From NCBI GenBank assembly GCA_036429605.1, contig JAVFKD010000004.1, positions 1,302,001 to 1,366,000 on the forward strand: a stretch of 64,000 nt of DNA, in the 5' to 3' direction. The notes beneath the pieces are model-generated. The model was not told the DNA's origin and did no database searches. It saw only the letters and a list, made by a program, of their open reading frames with translations. The number at the start of each line of letters is the position of its first letter. Positions within the stretch are counted from its first letter, which is position 1. A program made the position numbers and the translations under genes. The DNA comes from Cladobotryum mycophilum (taxonomy: Eukaryota > Ascomycota > Sordariomycetes > Hypocreales > Hypocreaceae). This document shows, in pieces, positions 1 to 8,826 of this stretch.

Positions 1-744
1 GAGATAATGAAAGAGATCAGAAAAAACGGTGCGGCAACCGGGGACAACGGAGAATTATTTCACGTGTAATAGGTCCGTTCGTTTCTCACGCATGCGTCAA
101 ACGGCTCTAAGAGGTGCCACAAGAAGAGCCACAAAGAGAGCCACGGTCAAGGAGATCCCCCCTCCCATCTCCCTCCTACTCTCCAAGGATAAGATGACTT
201 TGAAGAAAAATGACATTTCCATGGACAAGTAAATATATGTATCCAAGTAGTAATTAAAGTGGCATCATCAATTCTCTTATCCCAATGCGTTCCAAGCTCC
301 ATCTTTTAGCGCTGGTCTTATGCTATAGCCTATAAGTATGTCCAGATCACACATGGATGGGATCCATAAACCGTCCATCGATCCTACAGCTCAGCTAAAG
401 TCAATACATTAGTCTATTGCTATATCTACCTGGTAATATACATGGAGAACATGAGTGCGTACATAGAAAATTATAGATAGTACCTAACCTGTACAAGTAC
501 AAGTAGCGCTAAAGTTAACTGACATAAAATTACTAAACTTAGCCTTGTCGTTGGACTTTGCGCGTCCAGTCGCGCTCCTTCTTTCTTCTCCCCCCACCCA
601 CCATCATGACATTCAAGGACCCCTCGACATCTGAATCCAGCAAAAGTCAATAATACCCGTAGCGGCAGGCATTTTTCTCGTCACATTACCTCCAAACTCA
701 TTGCAGCCTTGGCTTGTTAGCTGCATCCTTCTCCCCATTTCGTC
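1..744. other. Intergenic, upstream of nse2
   Basis: No gene is supported here. The reading frame at 29-232 is short, basic and low in complexity and resembles no family I know. The last 150 bp before the nse2 start are pyrimidine-rich, as expected for a fungal leader. The window begins inside this stretch, so a gene ending further left cannot be excluded. Confidence 0.5.
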
Positions 745-2039
745 ATGTCTCGCCGTCTCTTTAACCGCAGCGGTCGGCCCGCCGGAGCCAATAATGCTTC
801 ATCCTCCAACACCACCTCCATCGCAGCCCTGCCCGACTACGAGCCCTTATCCTGCCCACTCAACGACTCTGCCCGCAGGGCCCTCGGCGACCTGTCCAAT
901 AATCGCGGAACGGCCCCCTACGAGACGCAGCTCAGGGACTCTGTGCGGAATCTCGGCCACAGTGTTGGGGACCTGCACGAACGCCTTCGCACAAGGAAGG
1001 AGAGGCTAGCCGACCTTTACCAGCGCCGCCAAGAGAAGGGCATAGACAAGTCGCAGGAGGAGGAGCGCCTCGAGTCTCATCTCCCCGACTTTGAAAAGGA
1101 AATCGAGCAGTTGACGAGGGAGTCTGAGCGGGCTCTGCGCCAGGTCATTGACCGCAGAGCGGAGCTGGAGGATGAGGCTGCCGTCCTGGGTGACTTGTTT
1201 ACCGGCGCAGCCACACGCAGTTCCGGCCCTGCCTCTTCGAGTCGGAAAAGACGGGCCAATGACGTGCCGGACGAGGATGACGAACAAGACGACGCACTGG
1301 AAGAGCCCGAGGTATCCAGCATCCTAGACACATACCGAGACCTACGCACCAAGAAAAAGGCCGAATACACTAGCATGAGCGCGCATGAGCGCTACGGCCT
1401 CAACAACGACTACGCCGGCTTCAAAAAGCTGTGGCATGATGCGGCCGCAGGCGAAGATGGGCCTCCTCTACCTGACGCATCCAAGTGGTTCCTCCCCAAT
1501 GGCCAGCCGGACATGTCGACGCCGGCCCAGCACGGCCAACAGGGGTCACTTGACGACGACGACGACGTTGCCGTTTCGAGGGAGACCATCAGCGTCAACT
1601 GCCCGCTTACCCTCCTCCCGATGGCGGAGCCCTACAGCAACCGCAAATGCCCACACACCTTTGAGAAGGCCGCTATTCTCGATTATCTACCTGTCCGCGG
1701 CGAGGCCCAGTGCCCTCAAACAGGGTGCTCCCAGGTACGCAAACATATATACAACATTTCCCTTACTATATATCCTGTCTCTCTCTCTCTCCAGCTTCTC
1801 TAACATTCCCTTCTTTTTCTTCTTAGACCTTTTCCCGCACACGATTCAAAGACGACTTCTTCCTCGACGAAGCCATGCTACGACGTATCCAGCGCACTAG
1901 GCAGGCCGAGGAGGCGCGTAACGACATGGACGATCAGGAGGACGAAGAGGGCAACGAGTCCCTCGTCATGGGCACGCAACGCCGCGTGAGAGGCAGCCGT
2001 CTGAAACAAGAACGTTCAACGGCAGAGCCGGAAGAATAA
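745..2039 (+). CDS. nse2: Nse2/Mms21-type SUMO E3 ligase (SP-RING) of the Smc5/6 complex
   Basis: Two exons, 745-1734 and 1827-2039, with a 92-bp intron (GTACGC...TTCTTAG), encode 400 residues. The first half is charged and helical, with heptad-like stretches around residues 60-140 that fit the coiled coil by which Nse2 docks on the Smc5 arm. The Ser/Asp-rich middle is probably disordered. Residues about 285-330 hold an SP-RING: CPLT, then CPHTF, then CPQTGC, matching the Cys/His spacing of the zf-Nse family. The exon boundary falls directly after the last zinc ligand. The C-terminal 70 residues are charged, with KR-rich patches. Nse2 enzymes SUMOylate Smc5/6 and partner proteins in recombination repair. 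The ATG at 745 has no in-frame ATG before it. The gene converges on the carboxypeptidase gene. Confidence 0.87.
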
Positions 2040-2061
2040 CTAAAAAGCTAAATGCAAAACT

Positions 2062-2122
2062 GAAGAAAAAGAAAAAAGAAGAAGAAAAAAGAAAAAAAGA
2101 AGAAAAAAAGAAAAAAAAAGAG
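2062..2122. repeat. Polypurine (GAAAA/GAA) tract
   Basis: About 60 bp of only A and G on the + strand, starting 23 bp after the nse2 stop codon. It is low-complexity sequence in the presumed 3' UTR or terminator of nse2. Confidence 0.8.
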
Positions 2123-2621
2123 TGTAAAGAAACATGTTGAATGAAACATGCATATTTTGTACATGTACATTACTAGGAATAGGAAAAGATACCCAACGCC
2201 GAAACGAGATGTTTCCATTACATTCTATTGATCCACCTCTAGGGGGAGGGGAGGATCAAGTTTCTCTCTGTACTCTCTGTATGTGAATTCAAAAAAAAAA
2301 AAACTCTGAATCCGCGTTACATTAGCAAGTATGCAAGGGAAACGGTAGGATTGCATCGTAGGCTGTTAGACCGTCTGCAGGTCTTGAAGCGAGGGGGGGT
2401 TCTGGTGGAGACTGGAACCTCTGGGCGTGAGGGGGAGTGGAGGGGAGACTCGAGGGAGGAACCCTTCTTTCGATGACCCTGAAGACCCTGAGGACCCTGG
2501 ATCAAGGGTGCTTCAGCATCATACAATGTGAATGTGAAAGGCGAATGTTCAACATTCAATGTTGGTCCAAAGTTGATTTTAACATGTATTAGACGGCACA
2601 GCCTCATCATATTAATAATAG

Positions 2622-2647
2622 ATATATATATATATATATATATATAT
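2622..2647. repeat. (AT)13 microsatellite
   Basis: An uninterrupted AT dinucleotide run 40 bp beyond the 3' end of the carboxypeptidase gene. Confidence 0.9.
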
Positions 2648-2688
2648 CATTGCCTCCAACCGCAGATAGAAGGAGCAAACATCCCCCT

Positions 2689-4659
2689 CTACATCAACCA
2701 CACACACTCCAAGACAATGGCCACAACCCCCCAAATGGCCAAACCCCGGCCCGGCAAAGATCCCTCACTCTTGGGCGAACTAGTCGCCGAATACACACCA
2801 GTCATCGTCTTGGTTGGACTCGCCGCCGACGTGGCCCCCGTCTTGGTCGCCAGCGGCCACTCCTGGGATGAGTTGTACAGCACCCCGTTGATAACCACCC
2901 CCTCGCCCGAATTCGCCAAATCAATCGCATGCTGATCACATGTGTCCCCAAAGGCCCTGACGTAGCAGGTGGGCTTTGGATCGGGCGGCAGCTGGGCCGT
3001 CATGGTTGCGTTGGCCGGCCCCGTGGTATTGTACGTGGCCAAGTCGACCGCATCGCCGGTGGATACAGACTTGCCCGTCATGATTCGCGCAAAGAGCTGG
3101 AACGCCGTCTCGGGCTGGTACCATGCGACGGAATGACCTGCCTGGTAGACACGGCTAAAGGATAGGTTGCCGTACTGTCTCACGACGCCCCCGACGTAGG
3201 AGCCGTTGACGACGATTGGGGCGTAACCCGCAGCAGGGAACTTTGTGCGATAGTCCCTGCCTGCCGCCTTTGCAACGGCCAAGGAAACCTGCTCGCCACC
3301 GAACCAGTTGCAGATGTAGTCCCTGTCGCCGTAGATCATGCCCACCCGAATCCCCTTGTTGAGCAGAGCCGCGAGCCTCAGAACATTCCCATCTCTGGAT
3401 ATATCCCCCGTCTGGTAAAACTCAGTAAAGACATTGTTGCTTGACATGGTAAAGTTCACCGGTGTCCCAATGGCCCTCTGCAGGGGGAGCCAGTTGAGGT
3501 ATTCCATCATCAACTGCGATGGAGTAGGGTTCGCACTAGGTGAAGCAATATCATAGCTGCTTCTGCCAGAAGCCTCAAAGGCGTTTGCTATTTCGGCACA
3601 GACGTAATCAGCTTTGTTGCAAATGTCGTTGACGGCAGCATTGTTTCCCCGACCGAGTGGATCATTGACCGCGGCGAACTTTTCACATTGGTTCAACAGA
3701 TCCATGCATCCGCCCCTTTGTTCAAGCTTTGTCAAGAACTCCTTTGCCTCGTTTTGGGAGAGCATATGGTAGCCATACGTGTTGTCTATGGCAAACCGGA
3801 TGGTCTGTGGTGCCTGAATCTTGGTGTCGACGCAGCCATTGATGATGCCCAAGGAAGTGAGGCGTATTTCGAGAGTCGAGTCGCGGTCAAGGTCTCCTGT
3901 AAGCCGCTTGCCATTCTGCCCCTCCCACGTTTCTGCAAAAACAGGACCGTATCGGCCGCCGTAGCTTTCAAGAAAGAGGTTGACGCCAACCGGGCTGTCT
4001 TGGGAGGGCTGGTATTGTGGGAATGCAGACATGAAGCCTTGAATCATGTGCCAAGTTGCCATGGCAGCAATAGCGGTTGTATTTGCCGTGTTGTTGGCAT
4101 TTGGCGAGCTGAAAGTGCCATTATACTGAGCCCAAGAAGGCAGAGACTCGTCGTATGGAACCGGAGGGTACTCGATAGTCCCATCAAGCAAGACGGTGCC
4201 ATTCGTCGGAACGTCATACGAGAAGCCTACTTGATTTGGCTGGTCGATGAAGAGCATATTAGAAGCTCGATCCCAACCCCATTCGCGAGCCACGGTATCG
4301 TATTCATCCAATCCCTTCTCGATAATCTCACACGGCCCATTGCCATCAAATAGGCCAAACATGGAGCTGGACCCGGGACCGCCATTGAGCCAAACGGTCA
4401 GGCTATCCGTCCTCTGGCGAGCCTCGAAGAACCAGAAAAACAGGTTGGTTGGGAATTCGCCGGGGACGTTAACCCAGCCGGTGTACTGCTTCTGTGAATC
4501 GAACGCCGTTCTACAGGCTCCCTGGGGCTCCTTGAAAGAAATCGTCACATTGCTGCTCCCTGGCGATTTGATGACGGTGAGGTTGCGCGCGGCGGCATCT
4601 TGGTGGACGAATTGCGCAAGGGAGCTCGATGCGAAGAAGAGGAGCAGTCGTAAATTCAT
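2689..4659 (-). CDS. Secreted or GPI-anchored serine carboxypeptidase, peptidase family S10
   Basis: A single exon encodes 656 residues. The hydrophobic N terminus (MNLRLLLFFASSSLA) is a signal peptide. Family S10 signatures appear in order: WLNGGPGSSSMFGL at about 90-103 (oxyanion region), the nucleophile Ser232 in ESYGG, the acid Asp447 in YGDRDYICNW, and His509 in AGHSVAWYQPE. Several N-x-S/T sites suggest N-glycosylation. The C-terminal 80 residues are Ser/Thr-rich and end in a hydrophobic tail (about 639-656), as in GPI-anchored fungal S10 enzymes related to Aspergillus ScpA/carboxypeptidase S1 homologs. It likely trims C-terminal residues from extracellular or vacuolar peptides. The start ATG sits directly before the signal peptide. 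GPI anchoring is inferred. All catalytic residues are present. Confidence 0.93.
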   Translation of the reverse strand: MNLRLLLFFASSSLAQFVHQDAAARNLTVIKSPGSSNVTISFKEPQGACRTAFDSQKQYTGWVNVPGEFPTNLFFWFFEARQRTDSLTVWLNGGPGSSSMFGLFDGNGPCEIIEKGLDEYDTVAREWGWDRASNMLFIDQPNQVGFSYDVPTNGTVLLDGTIEYPPVPYDESLPSWAQYNGTFSSPNANNTANTTAIAAMATWHMIQGFMSAFPQYQPSQDSPVGVNLFLESYGGRYGPVFAETWEGQNGKRLTGDLDRDSTLEIRLTSLGIINGCVDTKIQAPQTIRFAIDNTYGYHMLSQNEAKEFLTKLEQRGGCMDLLNQCEKFAAVNDPLGRGNNAAVNDICNKADYVCAEIANAFEASGRSSYDIASPSANPTPSQLMMEYLNWLPLQRAIGTPVNFTMSSNNVFTEFYQTGDISRDGNVLRLAALLNKGIRVGMIYGDRDYICNWFGGEQVSLAVAKAAGRDYRTKFPAAGYAPIVVNGSYVGGVVRQYGNLSFSRVYQAGHSVAWYQPETAFQLFARIMTGKSVSTGDAVDLATYNTTGPANATMTAQLPPDPKPTCYVRAFGDTCDQHAIDLANSGEGVVINGVLYNSSQEWPLATKTGATSAASPTKTMTGVYSATSSPKSEGSLPGRGLAIWGVVAIVLECVWLM

Positions 4660-5261
4660 GGTGTCCTTAGGAAGTCATGCAATTATTGTGTGAATGAATT
4701 TCGCCTCTTTGACGACTGCTCTCCTATTTTGGAGAGATGGAACGTCGTTGTGCGTTGTGCGACGTGAGAAAACAAGCGAGGAGAACACGAGAATTTCATT
4801 TGACAAACCAACCATGTTTATTTATCTCATCGCAGCCAGTCCGACCTACTACACGTTCATTAACTAGTCACTGGCATTGTTCTTGTTGGATGGTCTTTCC
4901 TCTGATTGTCGAGAGGACCGTTGGTCCGGATGCGGAAAGAAGTTGAAGCTGTTAATCTCGACTTTTAATCTCGGCTTTTGATCTAGACCGCTGGCGTGCA
5001 GTCAAGATGGCCAATCCAACACCATTTTTACAGCTTCATACAAATCTGCATCATTGTGGACCGATCAAAACCAGCATTGTCGTATCAACCTACGAGGTTT
5101 CGCCTCCCCTTTCAACATTTATTCATCTTCACATTATCTCATAACGTATCCGTTCCTCACAACCGTAGCCCGGGGTATCATACAGTGTACATGATGATGG
5201 TGGTACATATCTATCCGATTCAACTTTTGCCCCTCTTGGTCCAAGCTCAAGCGACTTGTTA
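4660..5261. other. Intergenic: carboxypeptidase promoter and coq3 3' region
   Basis: About 600 bp between the minus-strand start of the carboxypeptidase gene and the 3' end of coq3, which is transcribed the same way. The short frames at 4737-4946 and 4996-5304 have no recognisable domain and are probably chance. I see no clear TATA element. Confidence 0.45.
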
Positions 5262-6209
5262 TTATTGTTGGACGAGCGGTTCTCTGCGAACGGCAAAGAA
5301 GTAATTGCCAACCTTTTCGCTGCCTCGGACTTCCTTCCAGCCCAGGCCGGGGACGTAGACGACGCCCATGACCTTGGGGCTATCCCACCCCTTGTCCATA
5401 AAGTACCGCTGCAGCTCCTCCTCGTTGATGTACTTGTTCCAATCGTGTGTCCCCGGCGGTACGATGTGGAGAATGTCCTCTGCTATCAAGTTGGTTGTGA
5501 ACCAGCTCACCCACGTCCTCGCAATTGTGCTCATGACCAGCCACCCGCCAGGCTTCACGAATGGACGGACCCGCTCGAGAAAGGCGGCCGGATCGTCAAT
5601 GTGCTCAATCACCTCGAAGAGGGAGACGACATCATAGCCCTCTCCTTCCGGGGGTACTTGTAGTTGCTCGATCGAGGTCTGCTTGTACGTCAACTTGGTT
5701 GCCAGCGCGGGGTCCTTTCGAGCATGCGCCTTTGCAACGGCCAGGACCGACGGTGTTGGGTCAATGGCGGTAACGTGACGAGTCGAGGGCAGTCTAGCCG
5801 CGCTCTCGGCAAAGATGCCACCGCCGCAGCCAATGTCGAGGTAGGTGAGAGTTCTGTCTGAAGCACGATCGGCAGGAAGGGGTGCGGAATCGGAGGATCG
5901 GAGACAGGCTCGGATGAAGTCGTGACGGAGTGGGTTCATGTAATGAAGTATTCGAGAGGAGCCATACGGATCCCACCATTCAGCGGCAAGTTCTGTAAAG
6001 TGGGAGACCTCGTCAGGGTTGACTGAGGAATAGTTGGAATGACATCGTTGCTGTTGTTGGCGATATTGTGTGCCTGTTGTCGTCGCAGCTGTTGGCCTTG
6101 CCAGTCTGGAAGCCAATGGCACAACCCGATGATTGAGACCAGTGCCAGGTGGTGCAGATGCAAGACACCGCCGAAGAGCGACCCCAGCCGATCTCGACGG
6201 TGCGGCCAT
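5262..6209 (-). CDS. coq3: Mitochondrial ubiquinone biosynthesis O-methyltransferase Coq3
   Basis: A single exon encodes 315 residues from the ATG at 6209. The frame is open to 6236, but the only codon there is TTG. Coq3 performs the two O-methylations of the benzoquinone ring in ubiquinone synthesis on the matrix face of the inner mitochondrial membrane. The first 60 residues are rich in Arg, Ala and Ser with almost no acid, as in a mitochondrial targeting sequence. The family opener (VNPDEVSHFTELAAEWWDP) is followed by SAM motif I, LDIGCGGGIFAE (about 123-134), then FEVIEHI (about 213) and KPGGWLVMSTI. The membrane-association loop region AEDILHIVPPGTHDWNKYI is also typical of UbiG/Coq3. 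It is divergently transcribed from rib3. Confidence 0.94.
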   Translation of the reverse strand: MAAPSRSAGVALRRCLASAPPGTGLNHRVVPLASRLARPTAATTTGTQYRQQQQRCHSNYSSVNPDEVSHFTELAAEWWDPYGSSRILHYMNPLRHDFIRACLRSSDSAPLPADRASDRTLTYLDIGCGGGIFAESAARLPSTRHVTAIDPTPSVLAVAKAHARKDPALATKLTYKQTSIEQLQVPPEGEGYDVVSLFEVIEHIDDPAAFLERVRPFVKPGGWLVMSTIARTWVSWFTTNLIAEDILHIVPPGTHDWNKYINEEELQRYFMDKGWDSPKVMGVVYVPGLGWKEVRGSEKVGNYFFAVRREPLVQQ

Positions 6210-6330
6210 GTGGGCGAGACAAAAAGGGTCAATCAATCAAGCAAGCAAAATGATGTCAATGCTTGATCAGTCAGATTACAAAAAATGCGACGGAACGAGG
6301 AAGCGAAAGATTTTGGATGACAAAGCCAGT

Positions 6331-6353
6331 GCTTGTGCTTGTGCTTGTGCTTG
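6331..6353. repeat. (GCTTGT)4 hexanucleotide repeat
   Basis: Four near-perfect copies of GCTTGT about 120 bp upstream of the coq3 ATG. Confidence 0.85.
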
Positions 6354-7643
6354 AAACGAACCGAGCGGGCCGGCGGGGGCTTTTCCTTGGCTGGAGACGA
6401 GACACGCGCGCGGGGGATGACACAATCAGAGCGCCAATGCTTTGCCATCTTCGGAATTGAACATGGGCATGGAATTGGGATTGTTAATTGTTAATTGGAG
6501 GAGGAGAGAGTAGGTGTAACCACAAAAAAAAGAAAAAGGGTTTGTCAGTATCTAGTCAGCAGACATTCCAACCTGCATGGGAAAAAATGTAGTAATTCAT
6601 CATGCATGTATGCATATGCGAGCGTGCAGAATTGAGCCATTGATTGATACTGATGATGCTATGCTCTCAAGTATTGGAGTGTCAAACTCAGTCTAAGTTG
6701 TCTCTGCGGGCTATCATCGGTTATGCGCATTTAATTACTGGCACGTGCAAATTGACCTGAACATTGGAATGTTGGACGACGGAGTTACGAGGTGGTTGCT
6801 CTGTTACTAGTTTCCAGGCAATGCAGTGCAGTGCAGACAGCGACTCAGTCAGGTCTAACTGTAAACACAGGCTATCCATCAGCAACTCATGGGAGAGCCC
6901 CAGGGAAGTGTGAACTAAACTACAAGCATCAGGTCATCAACTCATAAGCCATGTATAAGCCGAGCAGGCCAAAAAAAAAAAAAAGCAAACAACCCAATTT
7001 TCCCTCTCTGTCTCTCTCTGTCTCCTCCTACTACTCCTCATCCTTCTCCTCATCCTTGGTGGATCCCGAAACCCGTAATGTCAGCGTCGCGCCGAGGTCG
7101 CCCGGCCGCAATCAATATCCGTCCAAAAAAAAAGAGGATTTGATTCAGCCTCTTTTTTTCTTGCTGGCTCTTTTAATCCGCTAGAACTTGAGAGAAGCAT
7201 TTCAAAGTTCCCCGAATGACCCGACTGGGCCGAGGGTCATTTTATGTACAATAGTAACTTACAACCCCCCCCATGACAGTATGGAGGAGTATTTCTTCTG
7301 TTGATAATAATACTCCAAACTATTCCTTGATCATCATCATCATCATCATCATAAAACTACATGTTTCTTCTTCAACTCCCATTACTCCGCATCTTTTTTT
7401 GAAACATACCATTACCATATCATACCTAGTCTATAATACGCATCTCGGCTCCTTCAACCTTTTTTGCCCCTCCATCCTCCCATCGCCTTTAATCAATCAA
7501 TCAATCTTCGGGGTACTTCCTAATTTAGTGTGGGGTGATTCCAGAAAAGTCCAAACTCCAACAACGACAACCACTCCTCCAACTCCGACGGCGCTCCCAA
7601 AAAAGTTTACCATCCCAAAGCCTCCAACCTTACATCATTCTTT

Positions 7644-7665
7644 TCTCTCTCTCTCTCTCTCTCTC
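7644..7665 (+). promoter_or_regulatory. CT-rich leader tract of rib3
   Basis: An uninterrupted CT dinucleotide run ending 49 bp before the rib3 ATG. CT-rich blocks just upstream of start codons are a common feature of expressed filamentous-fungal genes and often mark the transcription start. That role is inferred from position. Confidence 0.5.
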
Positions 7666-7714
7666 ACAATTCCCATTCTCATACCATAGTCTCAATTCAA
7701 TCCATCTTTCAAAA

Positions 7715-8514
7715 ATGCCTTCTTCAGTCATAGACAAGAGTCGATTCGACTCCATCCCCGATTCTATTGAAGCCTTTCGTACGTCCCACCTCCCCCCGCG
7801 CCTGGTGCTCTCTGCGCACTCTTCCGCAAACAAACCCATTGATAAAAGAAGACCCCCCGCCATGACTAACATCACCCAGGCCGAGGCGAATTCCTCGTCG
7901 TCCTCGATGACGCCGACCGCGAAAACGAAGCCGACCTCATCATCGCCGCCGACGCCATCACAACAGAGCAAATGGCCTGGATGGTCCGTCACTCCTCCGG
8001 CCTCATCTGCGCCCCCATCCCCCACCCGCGCGCCAACCAGCTCGACCTCCCGCCCATGGTCCAGCGCTCCCAGGACCCCCGCGGCACCGCCTATACAATC
8101 TCCGTCGACGCGAGCGACCCCTCCGTCACCACCGGCATCTCCGCCCACGACCGCGCCCTCGTCTGCCGCGTCCTCGCCGACCCTTCCTCCCAGCCCGACA
8201 GCCTGCGCCGGCCTGGCCACGTCCTCCCCCTGAGGGCCCACCCGGGCGGCGTCAGGGCCAGGAACGGCCACACCGAGGCCGCCACTGAGTTCTGCCGACT
8301 GGCCGGCAAGCCCGAGTGCGGCGTCATCTGCGAGCTCGTTGACGACGGCGAGGAGGTCCCCGGCCAGGCCGTGCGCACCGGCGCCGGCATGCTGCGAGGT
8401 GAGGCCTGCATCGCCTTTGCTCACAAGTGGGGGTTGAAGGTCTGCACCATTGCCGACCTGGTTGCCTACGTCGAGAAGACCGAGGGTAAACTCGCCGTCA
8501 ATGGAACAAACTAA
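7715..8514 (+). CDS. rib3: 3,4-dihydroxy-2-butanone 4-phosphate synthase (riboflavin biosynthesis)
   Basis: Two exons, 7715-7778 and 7880-8514, with a 101-bp intron (GTACGT...CCCAG), encode 232 residues. The enzyme converts ribulose 5-phosphate into the four-carbon unit of riboflavin plus formate. Family motifs are complete: EFLVVLDDADRENEADL (about 25-41, acidic metal-binding loop), RHSSGLICAP, RGTAYTISVD, TTGISAHDRA, RPGHVLPLRA and RNGHTEAA. The splice joins the conserved N-terminal helix to EFLVVLDD in frame. There is no fused GTP cyclohydrolase II domain, so it is the monofunctional fungal form. Exon 2 has very strong C-ending codon bias, often a mark of high expression. It is divergent from coq3 and convergent with the ctr86-like gene. 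Confidence 0.95.
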
Positions 8515-8826
8515 AGCACGAAATTTCTAATCAATGTATTTGGGGAGGCATGGGGAGGGTGAGGGTGAGGGTGAGGGCTTTTTAGTACATCATAGGAAAA
8601 AATGAAATACGGCGCATGTGATGATGGGAATGGATAAGGGCAGACGCTTTAAAGAAAACCCCGGGGAGGCTTTTATTGGATATACCATGTCTATATCTAC
8701 GTCTGCAGCATTGTTTTTCTGTTTGTTTTCCACTCTTGAAAATGCAATAGACTTACTTATTTAACCCTTTTTTGCTTTTGCGTCATCCACGATCCAATTC
8801 GTTACATAGGCCATCAATACAGTCTT
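8515..8826. other. Convergent 3' region between rib3 and the ctr86-like gene
   Basis: 312 bp with no gene. It holds the G-rich tract at 8542-8577 in the presumed rib3 3' UTR, followed by AT-rich sequence where both transcripts probably end. Confidence 0.55.
8542..8577 (+). promoter_or_regulatory. Candidate G-quadruplex in the rib3 3' UTR
   Basis: Six runs of three or four G separated by 1-6 bases, the last four in a GGGTGA repeat. This satisfies the usual G3+ N1-7 rule on the rib3 sense strand. It lies 28 bp after the stop codon, so the mRNA could fold it as an RNA quadruplex. Function is not shown. Confidence 0.55.

Larger units (their letters stand above)
2040..2688. other. Convergent 3' region between nse2 and the carboxypeptidase
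   Basis: No gene. It holds a near-pure A/G tract just after the nse2 stop (2062-2122), an A run near 2290 and an (AT)n microsatellite at 2622-2647. Both flanking genes terminate here, so the AT-rich parts probably contain their polyadenylation signals. Confidence 0.5.
6210..7714. other. Divergent promoter region of coq3 and rib3
   Basis: 1.5 kb shared by two cofactor genes. It contains a (GCTTGT)4 hexanucleotide repeat at 6331-6353 close to coq3, pyrimidine tracts near 7000-7060, a (TCA)7 run at 7331-7352 and a CT run just before rib3. I see no convincing gene; the frame at 7273-7689 is low-complexity promoter sequence. Confidence 0.5.

Noticed and set aside
6210..6236. Upstream extension of coq3
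   Set aside because: The frame stays open, but the only start-like codon is TTG. The ATG at 6209 begins a normal mitochondrial leader.
7630..8424. 264-codon minus-strand frame over rib3
   Set aside because: Shadow of the strongly C-ending codons of rib3 exon 2; rib3 itself has full family motifs.
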